Positions 42,811 through 53,083 of a DNA stretch of 64,000 nt are shown one piece after another (the stretch's first letter is position 1; every line of letters starts with the position of its first letter). This DNA comes from Aradus depressus (lineage: Eukaryota; Arthropoda; Insecta; Hemiptera; Aradidae). The position numbers and the translations under genes were made by a program. Location of the stretch: the NCBI GenBank assembly GCA_963662175.1, contig OY759218.1:16272480-16336479 (forward strand), in the 5' to 3' direction. The notes below the pieces were generated by a model. That model had not been told where the DNA came from. It saw only the letters and a list, made by a program, of their open reading frames with translations, and made no database searches.

Positions 42811-43196
42811 AATTGAGTGCAGAAAAAACAAACATTCAAAATTTGGAGGCCATTTTCTCAATTTGTACATTAGTCCCCTTGTTTCACTCAGCCACAGATG
42901 TAGAGAATTTTGTTTTTGACTTTTAAAAACATTTTTTTCAAGCATGAAAAAATATATTGTCAAGTTATAAACGGCGTGTTACCAACTAAAGATAGGGAGA
43001 AGGACTCTCAACGGTATGGCTAATCTACCTGGGCCTTGACAAGTCTAGGGCAACGAGGTTCGTCTTATCTTCAACAAGGATTCTCATCTATTTTATTGAT
43101 GTTTTTCTACCACGACAAATGGATTTTTTTCGCTTTAGGAACAGTTGAATCTGCCCAATCAGTTCAACTCGACCAGAGTGCATTGGGAGTACAATG

Positions 43197-43494
43197 TTAG
43201 TTATTGTGCCCGGCATTTAAATACGAGGTCATATCGCCTACTACCAGAGCGTTCTTTCGTCGCTCTCGTAGGCATGAGCCTACGTCCTGGTGCATTTTTA
43301 TTTACTGAAGTTGGGGGTCAACGAGTACCTGACATCGCACAGGCTCGGGACCATCGCTTAACGTACTGTCCGAAGGACGGCGTATTTATATTTTTTCACC
43401 ACCAGATGAAAAATGTAAGGGCCTGGCCGGGGTTTTGAACCCGCGATCTTGAGCTCAGTAAGCAAGCAAGCTACCTATGACCTACTGGCGCTCT
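43197..43494 (-). mobile_element. SINE1, diverged subfamily
   Basis: TSD GAGTACAATG at 43187-43196 and 43495-43504. Head (GCGCCAGTAGGTCATAGG), B box GGGTTCAAAACCC and SINE1 body are recognisable, but TATTTTTTCACCACCAGATG replaces the usual TTTATTTTACCTCCCAGATA and the AACCT tail is absent (TTAGTTATTG). Confidence 0.83.
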
Positions 43495-43584
43495 GAGTAC
43501 AATGATATAATCACAAAATATAAATATATATGATATTTAACATTTTTGCAGAGAGATTGTGAAACACTTAATAAATTATAAAGA

Positions 43585-44345
43585 AAATACGAATGTTTTT
43601 TAAATATTGTCTATTTCACAAGATATACAAAATATATGGGAGTACTTTCGGTATTGCTACCATCTTCAGCCACGACTTAACAAATACTAACTGGAAGTTC
43701 AACTATTTTTACAATCTAACCGGTAGGTAGGTACCCTTACTCAGCCCCCCATGGGGGTTTCAGAGCACTACAAAAAGGAAATTATAAGAACAATCAGACC
43801 AATCTCACATATTCACCCCTTTTATCGCCAATATTATAATCCTCCAATCTCTGTGTATACGTACTTACTTTCTCAAGAACCTATGTATTTTATCCTATAT
43901 TTTGATTTTCATTTGTATATTTTTAGTCTTTGATTTATTTCATGTATGCATACATAATATGTATTCTTCAAATGTGTGGAGCGTTGGAGATGAGATTTCG
44001 TCTCGGGGTTGGGTCTTAATGGTGGAGGCTTTGGGATGGTGTGGATTGATTAAAATACACATATGATGTCACCCTACTGCTTCGGAGTTTTTGTTATTGG
44101 GACGGAGGTTCGTTTTTGATGTTTCACATATTTGAAGAATTAACGGTACAGGAGGGATAGGAAACCCCCATGAGGGGCTGAGTAAAGGTACCTACCTACC
44201 TACCTACCGGTTAGATTGTAAAAATAATTGAACTTCCGTTTAGTATTTGTTAAGTCGTGGCTGCAGATGGTAGCAATACCCAACGTACTCCCATATATTT
44301 TATATATCTTGTGAAAAAGACAATATTTAAAAAAACATTCGTGTT
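43585..44345. mobile_element. Penelope-like element: two family-A ends in inverted order
   Basis: 43590-43765 is the family-A end in minus orientation (AAATATTGTCTATTTCAC, TACTTTCGGTATTGC, ACCATCTTCAGCC) up to ATGGGGGTTTC; 43975-44345 is the same end in plus orientation (GAAACCCCCATGAGGGGC, CTGCAGATGGTAGCAATAC, GTGAAAAAGACAATATTT). The 210 bp between hold a short frame (IIRTIRPISHIHPFYRQYYN) that I cannot place. The arms differ at many bases. Confidence 0.7.
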
Positions 44346-44667
44346 TTCTACTTTTATTGGGAATACTTACAATCGGTAAGAATGAAATACTAAATGGAGT
44401 AAATTTGATGAAAATTATGGAATGTAAAATAATAAATGACGATATCGCTCATTTGCTGCAACAGTGACGTAACTCAAAAACTGTGATTATCCAGGAGAAG
44501 TAATTCAAACTTTTGACGTGTAATAACTAAATGCAGTCATTCGAAAATCACTTCTCAGCATGTTTTATTGAAAGAATACAGTATAAAAAAAAAAAAAGCC
44601 TTACTGAGGTTTCTCCCTTAACCTCATAACTACCCTCACTTTGAATTATGACATTCCTGCAGCAATA

Positions 44668-45657
44668 AGGGGGCGTTCAAGTATTACGTAACGCAATTTT
44701 TGAAGATTTTTGACCCTCCCTCCCATGTAACGCTCCGTAACGTTTTTCTGTACCCCCCCCCCCCCCCCCCCCTCCCTATACGTTACGTAACACCCAAGTG
44801 ACCATTTTTACCTAAAAGTCACAATTATGTTGCGCAAAGTACCGGAAAGTCGCTAAAATACCTTTGTTATTGTTTTAATCGCGTTTGCGGTAATAATAAA
44901 TAACTTATAAGTTGAGGAACGCGGACATATTGTGGAATTTTTAATAAATAAATAAAACAAACTTATTTTTTGAAATAATGTCTATTCTACTAAAGATATT
45001 TATAAAAATAAAACTACCGGTTTCGGTCTCACACCATCGTCAGTTCATAACTAGACCTGACGATGGTGTGAGGCCGAAACCGGTAGTTTTATTTTCATAA
45101 ATATCTTTAGTGGAATAGACAATATTTCAAAAAATAATAAATAAAACAAGAGATTTCTAACTCGCAATGCATGCGTATGTTGTTTATTTTATTTATTCAT
45201 ATTGTTATTTAATAAACAATCACACATAATGTAATAAACATTTGCTTAAGTTTAAAATATGTTAAAATGGGCTCAAATTTGTCCTAATAAACTTTTACTA
45301 CTAATCTTACATTTAATTACGCCGTTTTCCTGACTTGGCCCTGTCCTTACATACATTTTTGGCTTCATCCACCATTGTTCTTCTCATGCATTCTCCTATT
45401 TTAGCTTTTTTTTACTAATAAACTCTTAAAATAAAATAACATATTTATTTTAACCTTTGGCAATGCAATTAGAAACGGAAACCTAACTGAAATAAAACAT
45501 TTTAGTCAAAATAAAATCTTATTCTTCGTTGCCAACTTGGGAGATTTTAATTCCCTAGTTTCCCCCCCTCCCGCCCCCTGTAACGCATCGTAACGTTTTA
45601 TAAGACCCCCCCTCCCCTTCCCCCCAAATTGCGTTACGTAATACTTGAACGCCCCCT
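44668..45657. mobile_element. TIR element AGGGGGCGTTCAAGTATTAC
   Basis: The left end (44668) and right end (inverse, ending 45657) share AGGGGGCGTTCAAGTATTAC, GTAACGCAATTT, then GGGGG-rich and CGTTACG.GCGTTAC text (CGTAACGTTTT both sides). ATA outside both ends may be the target duplication. Includes an inverted PLE pair at 44937-45148. No transposase frame seen. A terminal motif of this kind occurs in many animals. Confidence 0.82.
44937..45148. mobile_element. Penelope-like family-B ends, tail to tail
   Basis: 44970-45050 minus and 45056-45140 plus are inverse copies (AACTACCGGTTTCGG, CACCATCGTCAG / CTGACGATGGTGTGAGGCCG, AAACCGGTAGTT, ATATCTTTAGTGGAATAGAC). They are separated by about 10 bp, making a near-perfect palindrome of 200 bp. 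Confidence 0.75.
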
Positions 45658-46683
45658 ATACACTGTCAGTTTCAACTGATCAAATCGAACTGATAGGTCT
45701 GCTGTCTACACACGGTCAGTTTGGTGTCACATCATCTTGTTTTTTTGGAATAAAAGTTTATTTCGAGCTTTGATTTGTTTGTTTAAATAATTTATAATAA
45801 ATTAAATTAAAAATGTCAAGTAATGAGGAAAAGGTTGTTATATGGTGCTGTGGCTATTTACATTGTTGCATCCAAAAAAAGAAATCGAAGAAAAATTTGG
45901 GTTAAAGACTGCCTTTCGAAAAGGGCGAAATATTCACATATAAATATTTTGGAGGAGCTCAGGTTTCATCCAAAAGATTGGAATAATTATTTGAGAATGG
46001 ACGAAGAAACTTATCTTCAACTATATTCATTAGTTTCTCCTTTAATAAAAAAGCAATACACAAAAATGAGAAATGCAATAACCACTCATGAAAGACTGAC
46101 AGCAACTCAAACTATTAATTTTTTTTGTTACAGTCTCCTTACATGCTTTGGCATCAATTTCTTTAACTTTATTTACAAGCAACTCGTAGGAAGGGTCCTT
46201 TTTTTAATTTATTGTGGTAATCTTTTGATATAACTCCTTCCATAAACATTTTTCTTGCCTCAATAAATCTATAAACTCAATTAAAAAGTCTTTACTCCAA
46301 GTAGACATAATCAATTCGTCTTTTTATTTTTTAAAAACAATAAAAAACAACACACACTAAACAATAATTATTAATAAACTTTTAAAACTTAATTTTATTT
46401 AATGAAATCAAAATATACATAAAATAATTATTTTAACTTTTGATAATTGATAACGCCGGAGCATGCGCAGAATGGCTAGTTTGAAGAACTGAACTGATTC
46501 AAACCCCACACACAGTCAAATAGGCTTGTCGTCAGTTCGATGTGTCACACCATTTGATGAAATTTCATCAAACCATCAGTTCATTTTTTTGGCATGATGT
46601 CATGCCATTTCTACCCCATACACGTCAGTTTGGTGTGTCAGTTCGATGTGTTCAAGCCAAACTGACCGTGTATGACCCCCTTA
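45653..46683 (+). mobile_element. PIF/Harbinger element abutting another TIR element
   Basis: The left end CTATACACTGTCAGTTT and right end (inverse) GGGGGTCATACACGGTCAG, TTTGGC form a TIR. TCAGTTCGAT, GTGTCACA and CAGTTTGGTGT recur near both ends as subterminal repeats. The right flank has TTA. The left tip coincides with the CGCCCCCT end of the 44668 element, so one probably inserted at the edge of the other. Confidence 0.72.
45813..46233 (+). pseudogene. PIF/Harbinger transposase, N-terminal fragment
   Basis: A start at 45813 gives MSSNEEKVV. One frame step later YGAVAIYIVASKKRNRRKIW, VKDCLSKRAKYSHINILEEL, NYLRMDEETYLQLYSLVSPL and IKKQYTKMRNAITTHERLTA follow. KRRxWVRxWLxRR...LxxELR..DxxxFxNxLRMxExxFxxLLxLVxPxIxKxxTxMRxAIxxxERLxxTL is the standard N-terminal layout of this transposase family. 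The frame continues open to 46233, but after TATQTINFF it is unrelated text, so the DDE domain is deleted. One frameshift near the start. Confidence 0.88.
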
Positions 46684-46840
46684 ATGGTTTTTCTCGGGGA
46701 GCAGTTGAAGCTCAGATGTGTCGTGAATCAATGGACACATTCAGTATGAGAAATAGCTCAAACGATCGATCGGTTTTGGAGGGAGGGCGAAAATGTAATT
46801 GATTAATTCGTACTGGGGAAGTATCATAGTCAGTGATTGT
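46684..46840 (+). repeat. DR1 fragment
   Basis: TTTTCTCGGGGAGCAGTTGA, AACGATCGATCGGTTTTGG, GGGAGGGCGAAAATGTAAT, TACTGGGGAAGTATCATAG. The PIF element sits at its 5' edge. Confidence 0.6.
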
Positions 46841-47151
46841 TTTACAAATCAGTTTGACTGATAGCTTAACTAAAACCTAGCACTGAACTGACCATGTCAG
46901 AGGTACAACAACGTGTCAACAATGACAGACATGAAAAGGGGGATTAATTATCTTTAAAAAAAAAAGTTCAGAAACGTGAAGTTTCGTGTAGTTCTGTAGC
47001 AGTTATTAGTTTCCAAGTTGAGGAACACGGAGATTACCCCATCGTCAGGTTTAGTTATAAACTAAGACAAGTTTGCTGAATGCGAACCGTTCTTATATAT
47101 AAACCAGGTACGTAAGAGGTTGGCATATGAACAAGGAAATCCTCATTGGTT

Positions 47152-47303
47152 TCTTTGCCCCCTGCTCACTTTTTGCCCCCTGCTCACTTTTGCCCCCTGC
47201 TCACTTTGCCCCCTGCTCACTTTTTGCCCCCTGCTCATTTTTTCCCCCTGCTCCCTTGCCCCCTGCTCACTTTTTGCCCCCTGCTCATTTTTGCCCCCTA
47301 AAT
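47152..47303. repeat. 17-21-bp minisatellite, about 8 copies
   Basis: TTTTTGCCCCCTGCTCAC repeated with slippage in the T run. No coding meaning. A PLE family-B fragment (CATCGTCAGGTTTAGTTATA) lies just upstream at 47040. Confidence 0.9.
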
Positions 47304-47569
47304 TTGCTAAAAATTTGTTTGTTTTGAAATATTTCCCTATTTTTAATAACAGAGGGTAAAACTAAAATTGAAGATAAAATTATTAAATTCTAACAATAAA
47401 CGTATTTATATAAATGTAAAATAAATACAGTGTTTTCAGATTATAATAGAAAACCTGCTTCAACACATTTATATTTTAATAATTACAATATTTCACTAAT
47501 CCAGATTATCTGCCTAACATAAATTCTAATGCTTTTGTAAAATTTAACATGAAAAATAAAAGTTATCAG

Positions 47570-47670
47570 TGAATCGCCTGCAATGTACTTCCCCAGATGG
47601 AATTAATCAATTAACTTGTCGCTCCGTCTCCAAAACCAGTCGACCGTTTGCGCTAATATTCAACAGTAGA
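47570..47670 (-). repeat. DR1 fragment
   Basis: GTGAATCGCCTGCAATGTAC, TTCCCCAGATGG, CAGTCGACCGTTTGCGC. Ends where LINE sequence begins. Confidence 0.65.
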
Positions 47671-47680
47671 CTTGCAAAGG

Positions 47681-47990
47681 GGCTCCTTACATCCTACAGA
47701 TGGCTCTGTAAAAGACAGTAAGGTAGGTTGTGCCTTCTTTGACCCACAATTAGATAGCTCTGAGTTATTTGAGTTGCCAGAGCTGACAACTATATATTCT
47801 GCCGAGTTAGTTGCCATTCTCGAGGCTTTAAAATACTTCGAGAAGTTACCTTTCAATAGAGTTGTTATCTTTTCTGACAGTCAAAGTTGTATTAGAAAAC
47901 TTAGCAATATTAAAATTGGAAATATTTCCTAAATTGGAAATTTATTGTTCGTTCTTTGAGAAGCTATAAGTTTGTTCGTATTGGTATATC
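47681..47990 (+). pseudogene. LINE RNase H domain fragment
   Basis: HPTDGSVKDSKVGCAFFDPQ, TIYSAELVAILEALKYFE and VVIFSDSQSCIRKLSNI hold three RNase H blocks in order: TDGS with the first catalytic Asp, the AELxAIxxAL helix with the catalytic Glu, and FSDSQS with the next Asp. The frame ends at TAA (47930). Later codons (VRSLRSYKFVRIGI) continue in another frame, and the WVPGHxGxxGNE motif is not found. A different lineage from the 36959 copy, nearer to Jockey/I-type RNase H. 5' and 3' ends are lost. Confidence 0.8.
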
Positions 47991-48114
47991 TCAAATTTAA
48001 GAGCATTCCGTTAGTTGGAAACTTAAAAAGGAATATTTCTGTTAAGAACTAATTTTACGATAAGACTAACAGTATTGGCGTAAACCAAGGAGTGAAAAGG
48101 TTTTTGATTAGGTC

Positions 48115-48756
48115 CAGGGGCGTAGTCACGGGAGGCGGGGGGGGGGGGGGGGGCGTGCCCCCCCCCCTGGCCAGAGCAAAAATCCAAGATAAAAATTAAA
48201 TAAACTAAAAAATAGTTTTTATTAAAAATGGATTGATTGCAAGTTACCAATAGGATCTTCAAATTTCCCGTGCGTCTGATTCCTAAATGAGCAATCAGCT
48301 GTTACATAAATGTACATGTACAAAACAAGTCATATTACATTTATTTAAATACATATAAATTCGACTGATTTTACATGCGCAGTAAAAATGCAAAGCGCAG
48401 CAGCAGCAAATGCACGCTATTAGATGTGAGTCATTTAATTCTAAAAGCACAGAAACCACAGCGTGCATTTGCTGCTGCTGCGCTATGCATTTTTGCTGCT
48501 CATGTAAAGTCAACTTAAGTATTACAGTCAGTGGTTACCTCAGGGGGAGCTTCTAGAGGTCCGAGTCTCTCAAATTAATATATATATTTTTTTTTATAAA
48601 ATAAATTTTAATAATAAAATAATAATTTTTATAAAATAAATTTTAATAATAAAATCCCAAATTAATAACAAAAAGTCTGCAACGCTAACCACGGAAACTG
48701 CGGGCTGTGCCCCCGGGAGTCTATACACCCCACCCTCGTAGCCCCCCTGATCAAAA
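48115..48756. mobile_element. hAT-type MITE with 8-bp TSD
   Basis: ATTAGGTC at 48107-48114 and 48757-48764. The left end starts CAGGGGCGTAGTCACGGG; the right end, inverted, contains CAGGGGGGCTACGAGGG, a few bases inside the TSD. G- and C-runs adjoin the left end. A CAG/CTG hairpin (48361-48512) lies inside. Confidence 0.65.
48361..48512. repeat. hairpin repeat with CAGCAGCAG stem
   Basis: TTTTACATGCGCAGTAAAAA, TGCAAAGCGCAGCAGCAGCA, AATGCACGCT pairs with the inverse at 48458-48510, giving a stem of about 53 bp and a loop of about 45. Two mismatches at the tip. A short MITE or foldback. Confidence 0.8.
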
Positions 48757-49214
48757 ATTAGGTCATATATAAATATGCGATATTATGTAAAATGTACTTA
48801 TCCCTGAAACAAAAGGGTCTTACTCTACATCCAATTTCGGCGAAAATCTAATGAGATCTAAGCACATGTGACATCTTCATTTCAAATTCAAGTTCATAGC
48901 TACAATCGTTTCCGCATTAGAGCACTCACAAAGTTCCAAACAAAAAGTACAGATGTATAAAATTCAAAATAATTGGTTCTCGAAAAAGTACCTAAGAAGC
49001 CACTCGATATAATTATCGTAAAACCACTTCAAGTATTACATATTTTCAAACCTCTGAGAGCTTGGTTTCATTTTTAACCAATGTTTCTGTATTTCCAATT
49101 ATTAAAATATACATAAATAACATCTGTATTCAACGTATACAGATTCTGGAGTCTCGCATTACCATTCGTAGAAATGTAATAATATATTTTGATTAGTAGT
49201 ATTTTATTTGAAAC

Positions 49215-49260
49215 TAGCTAAATTACTCGGCGTTGCCCGGGAAATTCATTATATTTTAAG
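49215..49260 (-). mobile_element. possible Helitron 3' end
   Basis: The minus strand reads CCCGGGCAACGCCGAGTAAT, TTAG, CTAG and T. GGGCAACGCCGAGTAA..CTAGT is close to 3' ends of non-autonomous Helitrons in insects. No partner 5' end. Confidence 0.3.
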
Positions 49261-49399
49261 GTCATTATGGAGGGTAAGGTTGGACACTTAGAAGGGTGCA
49301 TCGACAATTATTCTTAGGACTTTGGATTAGAAGGACTGGAAACGCTTGATGTTAGATGGCTTAATTCATTATTTAAAAGATAATTTAAAGACGTAAAAG

Positions 49400-49690
49400 G
49401 TTTATACGTTCATCCAGAATCCCATAAGGAGGGCACCTATTAATTTTCGGAATCGGCAGAAAGGATGAGTAGAAGAGGGGGCTCGACTTAAAAACCACAA
49501 TAACTGCCGATATAATGAATGTATACACACAAAATTTAGTATGAGGATTCAGAAACCCTTATGTATGTAAACTATTGATATACCTACAGTGAAAGGAGTG
49601 AGAGCGAAAAATTAGTCAATTAATTAGTTCTGGTGAGGTACATTGCCGGTGATACACCGACGACTTTTTTTGATAGTTACCACCTAAAAT
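49400..49690 (+). repeat. DR1 copy
   Basis: CATAAGGAGGGCACCTATTA, ACTGCCGATATAATGAATG, GTGAAAGGAGTGAGAGCG, GTTCTGGTGAGGTACATTGC, GGTGATACACCGACGAC. Nearly the whole central and 3' part of DR1. Confidence 0.75.
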
Positions 49691-50314
49691 AAAAACACCG
49701 AAATGGCGACCGTTTTCTAAAATAGCGGCAAATTTTCAAAATAAAATCTGATGCGCGCTTCTTGGTGTTCATTTCAGACTAAAGTGAAGATGTTACAAAC
49801 TACGTTCATTTGAATTGCAACCGTCTGCAGTGTTGCAGTGGTAGAAACCACTTAGAAATTCACAGCACCCATCGAAATTCGAAACCCCACCCAAGTTTTC
49901 TTACGATGTGTGTATTACCAGTGGGGGTACATCCAAAAAAATGTATCGGATGACCAAGATCCTATTTTTTTTTCTCATTGTTCAAAAAGAATAGAATAAC
50001 CATGATATAAAAATCGTGTTTCCCATACAAAAACATTATTTGATACAGAGAGTTCCTCCACAGATATCCCTCTTTAAGGTCTGTCGAATTTTGTTTAATA
50101 TTTTCATTAGTAATATCATTATTTTTATTACTTATTTACAAATTTATTTTATTTCTCTTGGTTTATTTTTTATGTATCAGAACTTCCCGAAATAGCGTCG
50201 TGAAAAAGACACTTCTGGAGGAATTATAAAAAATATTTATCATAATTTAAATTAAATTAACAACTGTATCTACTGTATTTATTAGTATTATTTTTTTTTA
50301 ATAAAGAAAAACGT
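49691..50314. other. no gene; one dispersed repeat
   Basis: 49970-50072 matches 29640-29900 (AATCGTGTTTCCCATAC, GAGTTCCTCCACAGATATCC). The remainder shows neither frames nor TIRs. Confidence 0.45.
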
Positions 50315-50485
50315 AGGTATGTTCTTTAAAATATTGTATATTTCACAAAATATATACAATGTAAACTCTGTATAGCGACACTTAAGGGACTGCGCATTTT
50401 ATGGCGTTATTGAGAGTTGTCGTTAAATGAAGAGTAGAAATATCAATACATATTACATTACATTTAATAGTATTTTACTATTATA

Positions 50486-51145
50486 TTATAATATATATTT
50501 ACTAATAAAGTTTTTAGCTTTCACGATCGGCCCCGAGAAAGGCATATTATTCTGGCGCTGTCTGTTAGGTTAGGTTTTATGACTCATGCCCGGGCTTTAA
50601 CTACGAGGTCATATCGCCTACTACCAGAGTGCTCTTTCGTCACTCTGGTGGACATGAGCCCGACTCTACTGTGGGAGTAAATTTTGCTTACCATAAATTT
50701 TTATTCATCTAGGGTAGGGGTCTTTAACGAGTACCTGACATTGTACAGGCTCGGGACCATCGCTTAACGTCCCATCCGAAGGACGGCGTGCTTAAGTTTA
50801 TTTTACCTCCCAGATAAAATAAACTAAGGGCCTCGGTCGGGTTACGAACCCACAAACTTGAGCTCAGAAGTCAAGCACGCATACCACTGAGCTACCGGCG
50901 CTGTCTGTGAAACCATGATAGCAGAGCTAGATCCAAATCTTCGTATTTAGGTTTCTTTAATTTCTTAGAAAATTTTCCATTCTCCTCTGTTTGTAGAATT
51001 TTTTCTTTGTTCTTCCATATTGTAGACACGGTAGAGCGACTGAATTCAAAGCGTCTTTGAACATCACTTATCTTTTCTCCCGCCTCTATTGCGGTATTAA
51101 TAAAACTTTTTCGTCAATACACAAAGATTTCCTCTTACTCGCCAC
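50486..51145 (-). pseudogene. pogo transposase N terminus (CENP-B-type HTH), SINE-disrupted
   Basis: The minus strand from 51145 reads (V)ASKRKSLCIDEKVLLI with GTG at the expected ATG. A 1-bp frameshift follows, then AIEAGEKISDVQRRFEFSRS and TVSTIWKNKEKILQTEENGK and KPKYEDLDLALL. Beyond the SINE (50566-50896) the frame resumes: SWFHRQRQNNMPFSGPIVKA with KNFISKYIL, then stop. The first part is the pogo/CENP-B N-terminal helix-turn-helix. LLxWFxxxRxxNxPxSGPIIxxKA opens the second CENP-B-type DNA-binding domain. The DDE domain is absent. Disabled by frameshift, SINE insertion and deletion. Confidence 0.88.
50566..50896 (-). mobile_element. SINE1 in a pogo transposase gene
   Basis: GGCGCTGTCTGT (12 bp) at 50554-50565 and 50897-50908. 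Full-length SINE1 with TTAGGTTAGG tail and a head ending CTGAGCTACC. Deleting the SINE and one TSD restores the flanking pogo reading, so it came later. Confidence 0.9.
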
Positions 51146-51515
51146 GTTCACAGTTTGAAAGTTAGTGAGCAACTAAGAATATGATAAGGTATAGATAATG
51201 TATAACAACCTCATAACAGTCTAGCATTCGAGGTGAACACGTGCAAAGTAATCAGAACAAACAAAAGAATGAATTTCTTAGAATCTTCTGTACGTATGAT
51301 GCCGACAGTCGAGGCAAAAAAAACCCAAAATAACAAACAATAGAACGCACACAGCTGCAGTTCTTATTAATTTCGGCAACTTGAAAGTACTGTTTTTTGT
51401 TTAGTAATGACATATTTTAGAGTGGATGTGATGCTATGGACAACAAGGTAAACCAAGCAGATTCAAGTAATTTCGATGTTTTAGGGAGTTTGTAGTTAAA
51501 TCGAGTGGCGTTTAA

Positions 51516-53083
51516 CCCTTATGTCTACGGATAGGTCCAGCCAGACCCATTTCAAAAACACTTTTTAAAAAAAGTATTAAATTTTCCACAGAATGAGATG
51601 AAACTTCATGATATCCTCAACGAGAATGTTGAGAACAGGTTCCTAAAAAGAAACTCAGAAAAAAATAATTTTTGTCGAATTTCTGTGAAATTTTGTAAAT
51701 CACAACTTCTGGTCTACGGATGGGTCTGTACAGACCCATGTATATATATTTCTACCTTATCTTTATTGTCAATCCAGGGTATTTCATAAATAGATTATTT
51801 CACTTTAGTTTACAACTAACAATGATTCTAGTAAGTCGTAGAATTGTAGTTTGTGTTATTTTCTATAAAAATTGATTTTTGTTGATAAAATGAGTGAAGA
51901 TTTTGAAAATGTTCCTCATTATACACTGAGTCGGTAAGTTTTTCCTCTATATTACTTACTTTATTGTTTAGCACTAATTACTTATATTACTGTACCGCAA
52001 CGATAGATGTACATGTGTTGGGGAAGCCACCAAACAAATGAAAATTTCTGAGCTTCTTGTATTTTTCAGTGCTTTGATACTAAATTCTGGTTATGGTCTT
52101 TTTCTTACGATTTGCCTTGCTGATTACTTTTGTCTTATTCGTTCAAATATACTGTTTTAGCATGAAGGAGGATGAAAGGGAGGCATATTATTGTCGAATT
52201 GGTGACTTTTTGTCAAGAAACAACGAAGATTCGGATAAGGGTGCGGAAGATACAAATGAGGAGTACATCCTTGATGCATGTGCTTCGGATGAGTTGATGT
52301 AGTTGAAAGAGAAGCTGATAAAGAAGATAATAGTGACTATGTAGAGGAACTGGCTGAGCTAAAGAATGGTGTTGTGTCACAAGAACAAGATCATAGTAAA
52401 TATTTTTTTCTCGAGGTGGAACCAGATGGAAGAAAATCATTATGCGAGAAACAAACAGAAAGGTGCTAGAAGCCACCGAAAGATAAACAATCTAAGTTGT
52501 GGAAAAGTGTAACAGTAAAAGAGCTATATGCATATTTTGGACTGCTACTGGCCGCCGGGGTAAACCACTGCAATGCACAGCACACAAAAGAGCTATCGAA
52601 AACGAATGTTTTCTCAGTGTTTAGAGCCACAATGGCTATTCGGGTTTCTGGGCCATTAGCCGTTTTATTAGGTTTGACGACCAGAGAACTAGAATGCAAA
52701 GACAAGCGACCGATAAAGCAGCCCCAACATTCTAAGCAATTTCAGAAATGCTTCAAGTGTATTAGCAGTGAAGGGGAAAATAGTTAATAAAGTTTTCTTT
52801 TAAATTTTGTTTTTTAAGTAATCTTTTGTTTAATAGAAAAGCATAATTTAAAAAAAAAAGTTTTTTCATTTTTTGTATAAAAATTATTGAATAATTAATA
52901 AATAATTAATTAATAAATAAGTAATATCATTATAATTAATTAAACGTTACTTTAGTTGAATTTCATTGAGTGAAGCTTTATTCCTTCCTTTTAGTATGTG
53001 TCATTTCTACAAAAAACATGTATGGGTCTGGCTGGACCCGTCCGTAGACTGACGTATCATTGAATGGTCCGTAGACATAAGGG
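51516..53083 (+). mobile_element. piggyBac-like element
   Basis: CCCTTATGTCTACGG at the left (51516) and its inverse CCGTAGACATAAGGG at the right (53083). Subterminal GGTCCAGCCAGACCCAT/ATGGGTCTGGCTGGACC are inverse copies, and CTACGGATGGGTCTG recurs at 51715. The flanks are TTAA (51512-51515) and ATAA (53084-53087; one change), the piggyBac target. 1568 bp. Confidence 0.9.
51891..52785 (+). pseudogene. piggyBac-like transposase, fragmented
   Basis: MSEDFENVPHYTLS at 51891 looks like a start. 52163-52302 is an acidic N-terminal region (KEDEREAYYCRIGDFLSRNN, DACASDELM). Then 52499-52650 reads LWKSVTVKELYAYFGLLLAA with GVNHCNAQHTKEL, the conserved TxxELxAFxGLLLxxGV opening of the DDE_Tnp_1_7 domain, and VFRATMA. 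An internal deletion follows, joining to GPLAVLLGLTTRELECKDKR with CFKCISSEG, part of the C-terminal Cys-rich region. Several frameshifts and stops occur, and the catalytic core (DD..D) is missing. The nearest intact relative cannot be named from sequence alone. Confidence 0.8.

Noticed and set aside
36959..47932. Endogenous retrovirus from RNase H domains
   Set aside because: WVPGHSGI..NEEAD with a Cys-His tail and LINE-type TSDs indicates non-LTR elements; no LTRs, gag, protease or integrase seen anywhere.
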